Of a stretch of 64,000 nucleotides of DNA, positions 47,775 through 59,700 are shown one piece after another. Every line of letters starts with the position of its first letter. Positions within the stretch are counted from its first letter, which is position 1. The position numbers and the translations under genes are program-made. The DNA comes from Allodiplogaster sudhausi. Its lineage: Eukaryota > Nematoda > Chromadorea > Rhabditida > Diplogasteridae. The stretch lies in NCBI GenBank assembly GCA_945643635.1, contig CALZFC010000090.1:635501-699500 (forward strand). Reading direction: 5' to 3'. The notes beneath the pieces are model-generated. The model was not told where the DNA came from, made no database searches, and was given only the letters and a program-made list of their open reading frames with translations.

Positions 47775-47859
47775 TCAGGAGCTGCCGGGAGGTCCAGCGG
47801 AGTCCAGGCAGACCGGGTGCTCGATCCTGTCCTGGCTGGCCAAGCTGGCCACTTTTGCC
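47775..47859 (-). pseudogene. Collagen Gly-X-Y fragment, frameshifted
   Basis: Minus strand reads GKSGQLGQPGQDRAPGLPGL and, after a one-base shift near 47800, AGPPGSS and a TGA stop. Gly-X-Y triplets ending this way are typical of the C terminus of nematode cuticle collagens. One Gly is replaced (GQD-RAP) and the frame is broken. There is no upstream collagen exon. Probably a remnant. Confidence 0.45.
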
Positions 47860-48049
47860 AGAAGAATGAAATACAATATGCAGAAAAATTTCATTTCGAT
47901 CAAGCGTACCATGGATGGTACACAAAAGTAGAAAATGAACGTCAAATTTATGTATCTCGTCTCAAACAACCTAATTGTACAGTTTTCAGAACATAAGTTC
48001 CATTGGTACCAGATTTCGCAGAACAGCTCAAAATAGTGGAATCCTGTCG

Positions 48050-49330
48050 CCGATTTTTTTAGAAATTTCAAGATTTCTTAAAAATGTACAGGTTTTGCAT
48101 TTTCATCGAAGGATATATTATGTAAAAGTCTCTGCTCTTTCGAATGATTATGACTTTTTTGGTAATCCGATTCACAAATGACCTGATAGTTGGCTTCGAA
48201 GGAGTTTTCATACAATTATTTCGCCTTCTAAGCTCGTAAAAATGAAATTTCTTGACTTTTAGAGTACTTTTGAGTGTTAGATCATGAAAGAACTTCACAG
48301 AATCCTGGAATACCCATTATTGGGTGCTAGATGTTTCAAAAGAACTAATTTGAAATAATTGCCAAATAATATTCAGCAATATCGCCTTCAACAGTCAGCA
48401 TTCAAATACATGTTCCCAAAAAAAGGTATCCTCAGATTTTAATTAAAAAGCTGTATCCGACTCAGTTTTAACCGCTCTTTCTTATAGAATAAATATTATT
48501 TTGTAATTCGGTCTATATGACCCATTAATAATACAGAGAATGAGTATTTTAACACCAGAATTTGGCCAAAAACACAAAAAGTCAATTTTAGGCCTTAGAC
48601 TAATTTCTTTTGCATCGAAAGTATATACCATTTTAAAGAGGATAAAAAATTACATCGAACGGACTATTCCGTTTTAAAACTGATGAACTTTGAAAGAAAT
48701 TATGGTTTGCAGCCAAAGCCAAAATTTGCTCAGAAACCCATATTCAAATGCAGATACCCAAAAAAGTATCCGAGATTTTTCGTCGTAGAGACATATTAGG
48801 TGTATTTTTTCCTGCTCTTTCTTATGGATGATTCCGTTTTTTGAAATTTACAAAAAAGTTATTGCCTGAAAACCAGTTTTTCACTGTACGATTCCTTGTC
48901 GAAAATACACAAAAAAGTCCCAGATGACCATTTTCGAAAAATTAATATTTTTATGACTTTTGGTCAATTGAATTTTTTGAAAACTGGTTTTCAGGCAATA
49001 ACTTTTTTGGTATGCATTTCAAAAACTGAATCATCCACAAGAAAGAGCAGGAAAAAATACACATAAAAATTATAAAAAAAAAAGTCATAAAAATTTTAAT
49101 TTTTCGAAAATGGTCATCTGGGACTTATTTGTGTAGTTTTCGACAAGGAATCGAACATTGAAAAGAATATTGAGAAATATTAAGTATAACCTTAGATATG
49201 GTCATCCAAAATTTATGAACATTACGACTTATATCTAAGTGAAAAAAATTTTTCTAAACTTTCTGACCGCGTAGACTTCGTTATGAACAAGGGATACATC
49301 CCTCATAAAGTTTTCAAAGTAAAAGAAAGC
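48050..49330. repeat. AT-rich block of direct and interleaved inverted repeats
   Basis: Related units start near 48100, 48425 and 48765 (TATCC...CTGCTCTTTC-TATGGATGATTCCG-like). Two inverted pairs occur in interleaved order: 48795-48886 with 48968-49070, and 48887-48962 with 49081-49157. No ORF of interest. Confidence 0.7.
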
Positions 49331-49434
49331 AAAAATTCCTCAGGGCAGGAGCCTATACAAGCCTCCTTGAGTCTTACAAAGAGGCTCTCTTAATCATTTA
49401 CCTTCTGGATCTTCCAACAGCCACGTCATACCAT

Positions 49435-49900
49435 ATTAACTCTCCACTTCTCGCAACTCTTTTCCCAACTCAAATTATGTTATTTTCTCTCTCTCTCTCT
49501 CTCCTTCTATATCCCGTTGTCACTCTCTTTCCTAGCTCTGATTCCATAACCATCCCCTCTTTCTCCTTCTATATCTCCTCGTTCTCTCTACTCTTTCTCC
49601 CTTTCCTTCGATCTCTCTCCCTCTCCAATAATTTCGGTAGGAAAGCAGGCTGCCATTTTGGCAGGTCATAAAAAGCGAGAGGATGAACAACATTCTATGC
49701 TCGCAAAATGACAGTTAAAATGGCTTTCATCGTTCCTGATTGCTCGTCGACGTGGAAGCTTCTGTTTTTATGAGAAAATGTACGTAAGCTTCGAGCGCGC
49801 ACATTGATTTAGAATTCATTAGCTTTTTTTTAATTTTTCTCGATCAACTCCATATAATGACTTCATTACAATCCTACTTTTCCCTTCGGGATATATTCAT
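49435..49900. repeat. Dispersed 0.5-kb repeat, copy B
   Basis: Matches 38635-39135 block by block, for example AAAAGCGAGAGGATGAAC at 49671 and GACGTGGAAGCT at 49749. Confidence 0.75.
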
Positions 49901-49944
49901 CAGGGAGCATGGTTTAACAATAAATTTTATTTTCTCCGAGAACT

Positions 49945-50520
49945 ATGTGCTCGACGAGGAAGTCGATGAAGCCGGTATGGCTCTCCGCAATGTATGTACA
50001 TACAGTACCGCTCAACGGCGAGTGGTCAATGCTGCGTCGGCTAAGCGGACGCGGCCCAATGGGCCAAGTGGAATATCTCGCTGCAGAAAGCGTTTTCAGG
50101 TAAATCTCATATCAATTTGAGATCCCTGAATTTTTCTTCACTAATCCCATTAAAAAATCTTGATAATTTGTGAAATTAGCAATTTCATGATGTCCGGTGA
50201 CATAATTGTTGCGTTTTCATGTGGTATTTCGTGGGTCGCAGGTTCGAACCCCAAGCGGAGCAAATGTTTTGCTGCATTTGTTTTGCTGCATTTTTCAAGA
50301 ATTGTTTAACGTGATTAGTGAAGAAAAATTGAAGGATCTCATATTGATATGTGATTTGCCTGAAAACGCATTCTGCAGCGAGATATTCCACTTGGTCCAT
50401 TTGGCCGCGTCCGCTATAGCCGACGAAGCATTGATCCCTCGCCGTTGAGCGGAACTGTATGTATGAAAGTTGTCGTAGAGGGAGGCCAAAGATGGAGGAA
50501 GGAGAAAGCAGACAGAACGG
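49945..50520 (-). pseudogene. Broken copy of a pde-1 exon, split by a MITE
   Basis: 49945-50000 (CTCGACGAGGAAGTCGATGA, then AGCCGGTATGGCTCTCCGC) matches the pde-1 exon 57800-57714, where the parent has TCGACGATAAAGTCGATGAA. The match resumes after the 455-bp element, at 50463-50510 (GAAAGTTGTCGTAGAGGGAG, GATGGAGGAAGGAGAAA), with the intron sequence just upstream of that exon. Neighbouring pde-1 exons are absent. It is a partial duplication that was later interrupted. Confidence 0.75.
50003..50457. mobile_element. TA-flanked MITE, 455 bp, Tc1/mariner-like
   Basis: Arms of about 145 bp start CAGTACCGCTCAACGGCGAG (left) and CAGTTCCGCTCAACGGCGAG (right, read inward). TA at 50001-50002 and 50458-50459. 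The centre contains GGTTCGAACCC, a perfect Pol III B-box match. The ends resemble those of the elements at 12036 and 44642. Confidence 0.85.
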
Positions 50521-51393
50521 AAATTACAGAGAACGGAGAGAGCAGAGCTTTCGGCAATATTTAATAGTTGAAGGCAAGCCACCGTTTGCATTCATTTCTG
50601 AATGGTGTTTTGCTCGGTACCCAAACACCCTCTTAAGATCAAATTTACAGTTTTGCTCGAATTTTCGTATTTATTATGCACTTATATCAGTGCAACATAT
50701 TTCCTTGATAAATGAAATTAAAAAGAATTAAAAAGAATTTAGACCTGCAGTGTTCACCTTTTGAAGTGGGAAGACGTATGCATGTATTATGAAAAACCCT
50801 TCATCCAATGCTTCTGATCCCTCTCTGCTAATCCCCTTCCTTCCCAAACAACGCGGACTCGCCTGCGAAAGGTCAGGACAATGAACACAATATATCGAGA
50901 AGGCAGAAAATTATTCGATGTGAAAGAACAGAAGAGAGAAGACGCGGCCAGCCAGAACGAGAAGAACCGTTTCATAAGCGATGCCGAGGAAACTTGAGCC
51001 GGATGTTGTCTGAACATTTCATTTTCATTACCTTTTCTTTTGGAATGACCAAGCTTAATAGTTTCGCAATGTTTTTTTGTAGTATTAAAACAAAGAATGA
51101 ATCGAATTACGATAGGGCGCATTATGTGGTTCTGATGAAGGGTGTTCATTCCATATTATTAAGTAAATAAATGAATTCAACAGAGGCTAATGCTAAGAGA
51201 TACAATATGAACAGACAGTTCCAGCTTCTGCTTCCAGCTCCGCACTTTCGCGATACCATCTGTCCCTCCGCTTCAGATTCAGCGCCTGAATTCTCTAATC
51301 ATTACAGTATTTCTTGGGAAAGGTATATTGCTTATTATAACAAAGTTGGAGAACTTTGAGTTTCTGTGGACAAGAAAAAAGGGTAATCAGAAC

Positions 51394-53845
51394 CTGATCC
51401 AAGTCGTTGCAAGTGTATCAAATCTTGCAGCGGCAGAAACAAACAAACACAGGGCTGGAAAGGGTGAAAGGTTCCACCTGAATTAAATCTACCATTGAAA
51501 AAAATTTCCGTCAAAAATATAATTAGAATAATATTTTCTACAATAAAAGTAACCACCTTGCGACATCCCTCCTCGACACCTTCTTCCAGCAGCTTGTCCA
51601 AACAGCCAAATCCAGTGTGATTGGCCGGGTACCGGATGACAGGGTCGAAGAAAATCTTGGTTTGGCAGAAGGAGGAATCACGACAGATTTCCTTGGAAGC
51701 GTCGTTCAGGCAGCGGTACTGGAACCGGGCAAAAATAATTATTTTAACTATTGTAATCTACAGGATCTGACGTTTTGATCGGCAGTTGTTGTGGGTGGAG
51801 GGGTTGTAGTCTGCGCCTCCTCCGCCTCCTTTAGCACCGTCAGGCTTGTGTGATACCAGTTCTCTCGTCGTTTGGCATTCGTCGCCTATTAAATGTTGCA
51901 CAAATCCTGTCCCGAGAATTGTAATCGTCGCTGTTTTGCAACGTCCTAGCACATTTCGAAAGGTCGCATGAGATCATTTACTAAACAAAAAAAATACTAT
52001 TTAATGCAATTAAATATCTTATATTCATTCACTCCGAACCTGATAAAAGTCGTTGCAAGGATATCCAGTCTTGCTATGACAGAAGCACTCAAACACCGGA
52101 TTGGACAGGGTGAAAGGCTCCACCTGACATTTTGAAATATATTCCAATAATTTAAATTACTAAAATCTTACTAAAAACAGTTAATATCTTTTACAATCAA
52201 AAACAACCTTGCGGAATCTATCGCTGAGGCCCTCTTCCGGCAGCGTATCCACGCAGCCGAACCCAGTGTGATTGTTCTGGAAGCGACTGGCCGAGTCAAT
52301 GATGATCTTGGAGTGACAGAAGGAGGAAGCGGGGCAGACAATGGCAGAGGAGTTGTTGAGGCAATAGTGCTGCAACCGTGGAAATGTTGGTATTTATTAA
52401 TATTTTTTAGATTACGAAGTGACTGTAAGAGCCACCATAATTTCTTATCAGCTGACTTTCGGGTCGGGCGTCGTAAGTTGTGACTGCGTATACTTCTTAA
52501 CTGCCGCTTCCTTCACATCTTTCGACTGCATCTTCCCACCCTCGGTCTCCCACTTTGCTTTCCGCGCCGAGTTCGTAGCCTAAAATAAGAAACACCTTCT
52601 TTTCTTTAAAAAATGAAAGTTTAATGAGTCGTATCAATTAAAGAATTTTGTAACAAGTTTGTCTCTCTACCTCATTCAGAGCGTTGCAGGCGCGGCCGAC
52701 TTCGCTTGGGCAGAAACACTCGAAAATAGGGCCCGAGAAATTAAAAGGCTCGACCTGCAGTTGCAATTCCTTTTTATTTATAATTCTATGATGCAATATG
52801 TTTAAACCTTGCGGCAGCTATCGTTGAATGTCTCGTCGGGCAACTTATCCACACAGCCAAGGCCGGTTCGGTTGGAAGGCTGGAGGCTGTCCGGGTCATA
52901 GGAGATCTTGGAGTGGCAGAATGAGGAACGTGGCAGGCGATTGGAGGATCGACTCCCTTCAGACAGCGGTGCTGAAATTAGGCGAGTAACTATAATTGGC
53001 TTACTGTTAACCGAGACGGTTCGCGTTCCAAGCCCCAGGAGTGAGTTGTCCCCTTTAGAATGCCACAATTCCATATGAAAATAACGGGAATTCATATTCT
53101 CACATTCAGATCGGGCGTCGTTGTGGTCGCTGGCGGAGAGTGCGCGACTTTGTACAGCTCAATCGCCTCTGCCGTCAGATTAATCCGAAGAGAAGTTGAG
53201 CAGTTGCTCATGACACGGCTGTCGCAGAAGCAGCCGTACCTGAGCAAATCATTTTAAAACCACTGTTACTTATCTTTTCTTGTCAAGAGATTTATCATTT
53301 TTCATAGTAGGTCTTCAAATCACAATTGAAAGATGCACCCTTGCTTTTCCATTCTTTCCGGGTGACCTAAAGAACGTAACCATGGAGCAAAAAGTTAATG
53401 CATCCGGGGTGATAATAATCTAGGAAACTTCGACGCTGTGCGCCGAGGCCAAAACTCAAATAGTTGCTCGCCCCGCTCACCATGACAACAATCACTCACA
53501 TTGGATATTCTTCACGGTAGCGAACGTCCACCACACAGCCGTGGCTGACTGCGGGAGAACATCCCATAAAAGCGAACAAGTGATCCTCAGTCGGGTCCAA
53601 AAGTTTCTCGCGCATCAGCACAATCACGACTGCGCAGAATGGAGCAGTCTCGTTACACGTAACATTCTCGCCTAACCCGAGTGAAGGACACACGCCAGTC
53701 GCACCCTTTGAAAGAAGAGTGAAAATTCATTCAACAAAATAAGCCTATGAATTTCAACTACTCTATCGTTATCATCAACCCTTACCGCACTCGCAATTCC
53801 GAGCAGAAGAGGAAGAAGAAGGGGAAGGAAGAGGAGAAGACGCAT
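51394..53845 (-). CDS. Secreted Cys-rich modular protein (ET-module-like repeats), with two lesions
   Basis: Exons: 53845-53786 (signal peptide MRLLLFLPLLLPLLLGIASA), 53705-53500, 53239-53104, then three-exon cassettes 52971-52808/52754-52671/52579-52457, 52369-52208/52123-52040/51885-51772 and 51718-51557/51477-51394. Each module reads CL-x-C-xSSFCxxKI, TGFGCVDxLPEE, CRK | VEPFxxSxPxFECFC-x-CN | a charged helix ending TTTPD-like. The eight-Cys spacing resembles nematode ET modules; the family name is tentative, the function unknown and extracellular. Lesions: exon 52971-52808 is 164 nt where its two sister exons are 162, and needs a shift near 52932. A TGA at 51418-51420 replaces a conserved Gly codon before the last Cys. 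It may be a young pseudogene, a truncated allele or sequence error. Confidence 0.72.
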
Positions 53846-54643
53846 CTCGAAACGCGAAGAAGCGAGGAATATGATCCTGAGGGCTAAGTTAAGCACTGCT
53901 TTGTTAATGTCCCGGAAAATGAGATTGTTCTAGGTGGATATGCTAGTCAAAAATAAAACACTAAATGATCGGGTATGATATTGATTAGAAATGGAGCGGA
54001 AATCTCTTTGACGCTGTGTTCTTGGATTTGGAAATTCCCAACAATTGCGAGAAATAGGAGGAAGGGGATGAAAGCTAGAATGGAAAAGCGAACGAAGGAA
54101 GGAAGAAAAAAAGGGAATCTGAATATTAATTTTTAACTGAAAGCAGAAAAGATGTAAAACAATTTTTGCTATGGCAAAATAGGGAAAGCGAGAGGCAAGA
54201 GATGGCAAGGGCAAGGAGAGCCGAAGAGATACTGCGGGGGAAAGTGAGAGGGAGGATATGGAAGGGAAAACAACCTCTGCAGATGTCTTCCAGCGATCCC
54301 TCGAAGAGAACAAAATGAAGAACGACGGAGAAGTGGACAAATCCGATGCTTTTATACTGTTAGGATGCACTTTTAAAGTTCCATTTTTTTATGAAGCTCG
54401 CAACATGGAAAGTTCAGTGTTTCGTGCCCTCAGTGAATAATAAAATTGGGTAAGTACTGAACATTTAATAATTGTATTCCCGTATTATGAAAAATATTCT
54501 ATGAAAATTGCTAATGATATGTGTTTTAGGAAAATAAGTTCACTAAATTTGAATGGTAGTTTTAAGATTGTTGACCTCTTACATTTGTTTTGTCTTGCCT
54601 AATAGGGTCTCACTTTGGAAAAGAAAATATGCGTTGAAAAGAT

Positions 54644-54760
54644 GAAGTTCGCATTTCTTTATTTTATTACTTCGTGAGCGGGAAAATTCCAGTTTATCTA
54701 TTTTCTTCCTAGAAAGTTTCGTTTGCGAATGCCATTCCAGTATTCACTTCTTAGAAGCAT
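54644..54760. repeat. Dispersed repeat family, copy B
   Basis: Matches 36956-37105: GAAGTTCGCATTTC, ATTACTTCGTGAGC-GGAAA, ATTCC-GTTTATC, GCGAATGCCATTCCAG. Confidence 0.55.
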
Positions 54761-55144
54761 TTTTGTACAATGTGTTCTCCGTTTGTTTGGTAGCAGAGTT
54801 ACATATGTATAACACCAGTAGTAGTGGCATAATTTCTTTATTCTCCTTCATTATATATATTGTTTATCTGGCTTGCATTTAAGTGGAGCTCAAGAAGAAC
54901 ATTGGAGGAAATGAGAGAAATATGTCACAATCAGATGGGTAAGAGGCCGCAACGAGGTGGCCAATAGGTGCCTTAAAAAAGAGAGAAAAAGAACCAAACA
55001 AAATGAAGCAGGAATTATAAAAAATAAGAGAAAATATATAGACAGCCAGTATTAACTGCGTCGAGAGAGCACAACGTTCTTAATTAAGTTACGAGCACCC
55101 GGCAGGGAAAGTGTGAACAAAACATCGTGGAGAGCATTCCACAC

Positions 55145-55700
55145 ATCAACTTTCATTCCTTTTATTCATCTCGAATTTCCCTCAAAACCTACTACATTGA
55201 ACAATTCGTTAAAAAATGTAGGTCGTCAGTTAATTATGTATGTACATTAGGAGTGCCGCTAGAGCAAATATTAGATTTAAAAAACTAGTGAAAAATATGT
55301 TTGCGTGGCTATATTAGCGCGGAAATTGAACATATTTCCTTAAAAATCTACATATTACCTTGAGAATTTAGTCCTGCAGTGTTCACCTTGCGACGTGGGA
55401 AGATGAAACTTTGCTGAACTCTTAATCTTATTTTGCCTGCCTGATTGCTTAATTCTGCCATCAGGCTTAACGTATATTTTCTTTATTCTCCTTCATTCAT
55501 TTTATTCATCTCGAATTGAACTCTCAAGCTACTATGGACAGTGTTAATTGAACAATTCGTTAGACTAATTCTTATATATTAGACCGGCATCAAAAAATGT
55601 AGGTTGTCAGTTAATTATGTACATTTGGTGTACCGCTATAGCTTTAAAATCGTTTAAAAAAAAACTAGTTAAAAAAACGTTTGCGTGGCTATATGGTATA
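55145..55700. repeat. Tandem duplication of about 370 bp
   Basis: 55145-55320 and 55493-55695 share TTTTATTCATCTCGAATT, TTGAACAATTCGTTA, AAAAAATGTAGGT(C/T)GTCAG, AACTAGT and GTTTGCGTGGCTATAT in the same order. The sequence between them (CCTGCAGTGTTCACCTTGCG) has a relative at 50745. Confidence 0.75.
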
Positions 55701-56790
55701 AAAGAAATTGTAGCTCGTAATTAACTAGAATCGTTGCATTAAAACATTACTTTCGCAATCGCTACACTACGAGAACCGGCACATTCTGGTAGCTAATTTC
55801 GATTGATTGATCTCGAATAATGCCTTGCTAAGAGTGGTCACAAATGGTGCGCAAATTGACAAGAATAACTATACTGTAACTTAAAATAATGGCAATGAGA
55901 TAAATATTTTGCAGCAAATTATATTTCACCTTTCTGCTGATTCTCGAGCAGAAAAGGAGAAAAGGAGTGAATACGGAGCGTTTTTGTGTGTAAGAAAAAA
56001 GGGAGTGGTCACTCTAAACGGAGAAGCTCTGACAAAACAGTTACCTCGCACATTATTGTAAGAAAATGAGCATCGAAGAACGAAGCCAGGATTTTTTTAT
56101 TGATTTCGATATTTTTATATTTTTGTTAGCAGTATTAGGAAAAAATAGCGAATAAATTACGATTACTTTTTTGACAATTGTCGAACAGAATGAGAAGTTT
56201 CCTGTCTTCGCCCTTGCGATGCCTTAAAAGTAAAATAGTACGAATATGAAATCGGAATGCGTCGATTGGGATGGACACTCAAAGAAGCTAAGAAGATAAT
56301 GCAAAAGAACAAGAGAGAAATAAAGAAGTGACATTCACGCTGCTGCTCTCTATTTTTGTCCGCACCTTTGTAATCGCTGACAGAAAGACACTTCCATTTC
56401 AACGAGCATAGAGAAGAATCAATTATTAAGCAACCTTGAACACTCGCCAAAAGATGGAATATAAATGCATAGAAACACGACAATACCTTTGGAGCTAGCG
56501 AAATAAAAAAAACACTTGAAAAGAAAACAAAGCTAATGGTAAGTTGTGTATACATATAACTGATTATGCAAAAAATAAGAATTGTTCATTTTATTGAGGT
56601 AAGAAACTACGAGAAAAAATTAAGGCATGCAAATAAGGAAAATTACTTTAGACAGTTTACTTAAAGTGGAACGCGTCATGACATTTTCGTCGTGAGCAAG
56701 AAGAGGTCATCGTTTTCGGAGAGAGGCGCGAGCTTTTGAACGGCAAAATAACAAATGATGTCATCACTCGAATGATTTCGTCATCATTGC

Positions 56791-59700
56791 CTACGTGCCG
56801 TTGACGATTACAATTTTGTTATCATCGGGCACAGCGGCAGCGGTGAGTTGCTCCTTCACCGCTTTCTCCGCCTCGACACGCTTCCGCTCTTCTTCCTCTG
56901 AAAAATATTGGCTGAGCTATTCATTAACTTTATTATTTAAGCATAAAGGCACAATAAATAAATCAAGGTATAATAGATTATGCAAATTGAATTGTAGAAA
57001 AGGTGTCAAAATGATGGAAAAGTGTGAAGAACTCAATAGAATCTTTATGAGTGAATAAACAAAAGACGCTTATAAGCGTTGATTCATTCATTGATTGATT
57101 GATTCATTGATTGCTAATAAGTGTCTTTTGTTGTTGTCTATTCATCGGTTTCTAATACCCTTGGTGGCGCGCTCCTTCCACATCGACTTGTTCTCGTGCA
57201 GAAAGCGCATCCACGGCGTCGGAATGTCCAGCTTGCCGGCGTAGTTCAGCGGAATCTTCCGGATCACCGACGGAGACGAGCCGCTGCTTCGGCGGTAACT
57301 TCAAAGATGAATGGTTTCATGTTAAATAACTTATTAGGTATCTATAATTTCTTTTCGGTGAATTTTTCATGATTTATTGGATACATATCTAGTTAAGGTT
57401 TGTTTTTTTTGTGTTAAAAGAAGAAAAAATATTTATTTCAAAAAATAATTAAAATAAAAATAAATATAAAAATAATTGGCCCGCTGACTCTGGGAGCGGG
57501 CTGAGCGCGGCGCTCGGCGACGCGGATTCGCCGTTGGTGTCGCCTTGCTGGCCGGGCGGCGGGAACAGCGAATCGGTCGGAGGCAGCGAGACCAGCGGCT
57601 CGACCTGTGGAAGGGAGACAAAGAATGTGCAAATTAATAGAAAAATTTTATGCAATATTAGGGGTCAATTGTAACATTAATTTTTGCTTTTAAAAGAGAG
57701 AAAACGAAAATACCATCTTAGTGAGCAGCTCGCCGCACACGACCATCGTGGGTTCGACGATAAAGTCGATGAAGCCGATCTGGCTCTCCGCTATGTGCAC
57801 CTGCAAGTTGTCTTTGAAGTAGGCTGGAGATGGAGGAGGGAGAAAACAGAGTGTGCAGAGAGAGCAGAGAGAACTAAGAGAGCAGATAGTACTAAGAGAG
57901 ATTAGAGAGAACGGAAAGCGTTAAGATAAGATATAGACAAGAAAAGAAAGAAAGTAGTACAAGAATGAAAACTGACGAACCGTGTGTCTGTCACACAATG
58001 GCGAATAGGGTAGTCCCATGCTTGCCTCAAGGTCGCCTGGAAAGGGAACAATTGGCGAGTTGTTAGATAACAATTAATTAAAAGGATTTTCTCCGGCTAT
58101 TCAAGGCATTAATGAATAGTCGGGGGATCCAGGAAGTTCAAAGATTCTTCGTCTACCAGAATCTGACGAAATTGCCGCCGACTGTTAGATAATTAAATAA
58201 AAATTGAATAATTATGCAAAAAAAAAATTCTACAGCCTTCCAATACCTTGCCGGAAGAACTCCTCGAGCACGCCTTCGGTCCATCGCTCGTGCAGCTCCC
58301 ACGGCTTGGACGGATGCGAGATGTCGCAGGCGTGCACGATCAGGCAGAGCGCCTTGTTCTTGTCGATTCTAAGAGCGGCATTAAGCGCTAACTTATCGAT
58401 TGAATCCAAAAACTATATACAAATAAAAAATTAAGATATGTATATATATAATAACAATTATAATTATAAAATAGAAACCCCTCAGGCAGCGACAGCATGT
58501 TCTTCATCGTCTTGATCTGCACAAAGTGAGTGGACATGTCGGTGGCGAGCACGATCTCGATTACCATGTTACGAAGCTCACTGAAAATTCTTTTTTTTAA
58601 ATGTATTTCAATGAATTTTCTTGCCATCTTTCTTTATTTTAAAGAAAAGTAAGTGTATCAATTCCGCGCATTCCGCATTTTCGACTTTCAGACTCATCTG
58701 ACTTTTCGAAAAAGAACAATGAATCTGTGAATGGCACACATTGATCCACATTTTCGTGAATGGCGTACTTTTAAAATATTTAAAACTAAAATATTATCCC
58801 GCTTTATTCGCACCGGAATTCCTCGCGCGTCAGCTGGCCCAGAATGTTCTTGTCATCATCCTTCATGAGGCGGAAGCACGACGACACGTGGTGGTTCTCG
58901 AGCACACTTCGGTCGTTGTAGAGCAGAGCGAATGCCGATCTAATAGTAATAATGCAAAAATATAACCGTAATAATCTAATAATGACTACATATATCGAAT
59001 AGATTTAGTACCGTAATATTTCATAATTCTTTAGAGAAATTTTCTTGACAAAAAATATTTCCCTCAGACAAATTTTTCATGATTACCGTACCCGGACTGG
59101 ATGTGGAACGAGTTGGTGTGGCCCGTGTGCTCGTAGTCATGGATGAGAGCACCGAAAATGACGGCGAACAGCTCGAGGTCGCTCAAGCTGCTCTGCAAAG
59201 TGGCATCCAAAGTACAGTGCACTTTGTAAAATATATGTATGCCAAACTTGTGACTAGAATAATGACCGAGAAATAAACATTTTTTTTAAGTTTTATTTTT
59301 TTCCTGAAGCCAAGAATAATACGGTAGAAAAGGGGACAGAGGAGACTAACGGCGAGGCCGGTCTGACTGAGCATAAAGTGGCTGCTCTGCGTCACATCAG
59401 CAGAGTGCATCACGTTATGGTACGGATTGTTGTGCTTCGAGTAGCCGACCTAGTCAATCGATATTTTATGCTGTACTGGATTCTTCTTGTCTTATTTGTC
59501 TACTACTGAAGTAATGGCACAGCGTATAAATCGACATAAATACATACATACATACATATGTATATATTATTATCCTTCGTGTGTATGAACACCGAGTAGG
59601 AGAACACCAGGCAATATACTTGCATTCGAATGTGTAATAAAAACTTGAGACAACAAACATCAAGCTTACCTCCAATGCAGTGAGGTAGTTTTCGAGGGCG

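Larger units (their letters stand above)
53846..56790. other. Gene-free spacer with local repeats
   Basis: No gene recognised. It holds copy B of a dispersed repeat (54644-54760) and a tandem duplication (55130-55700). Short open frames here have no splice context or motifs. Confidence 0.5.

Noticed and set aside
50190..50265. tRNA gene at GGTTCGAACCC
   Set aside because: The T arm and acceptor stem do not pair; it sits in the centre of a MITE.
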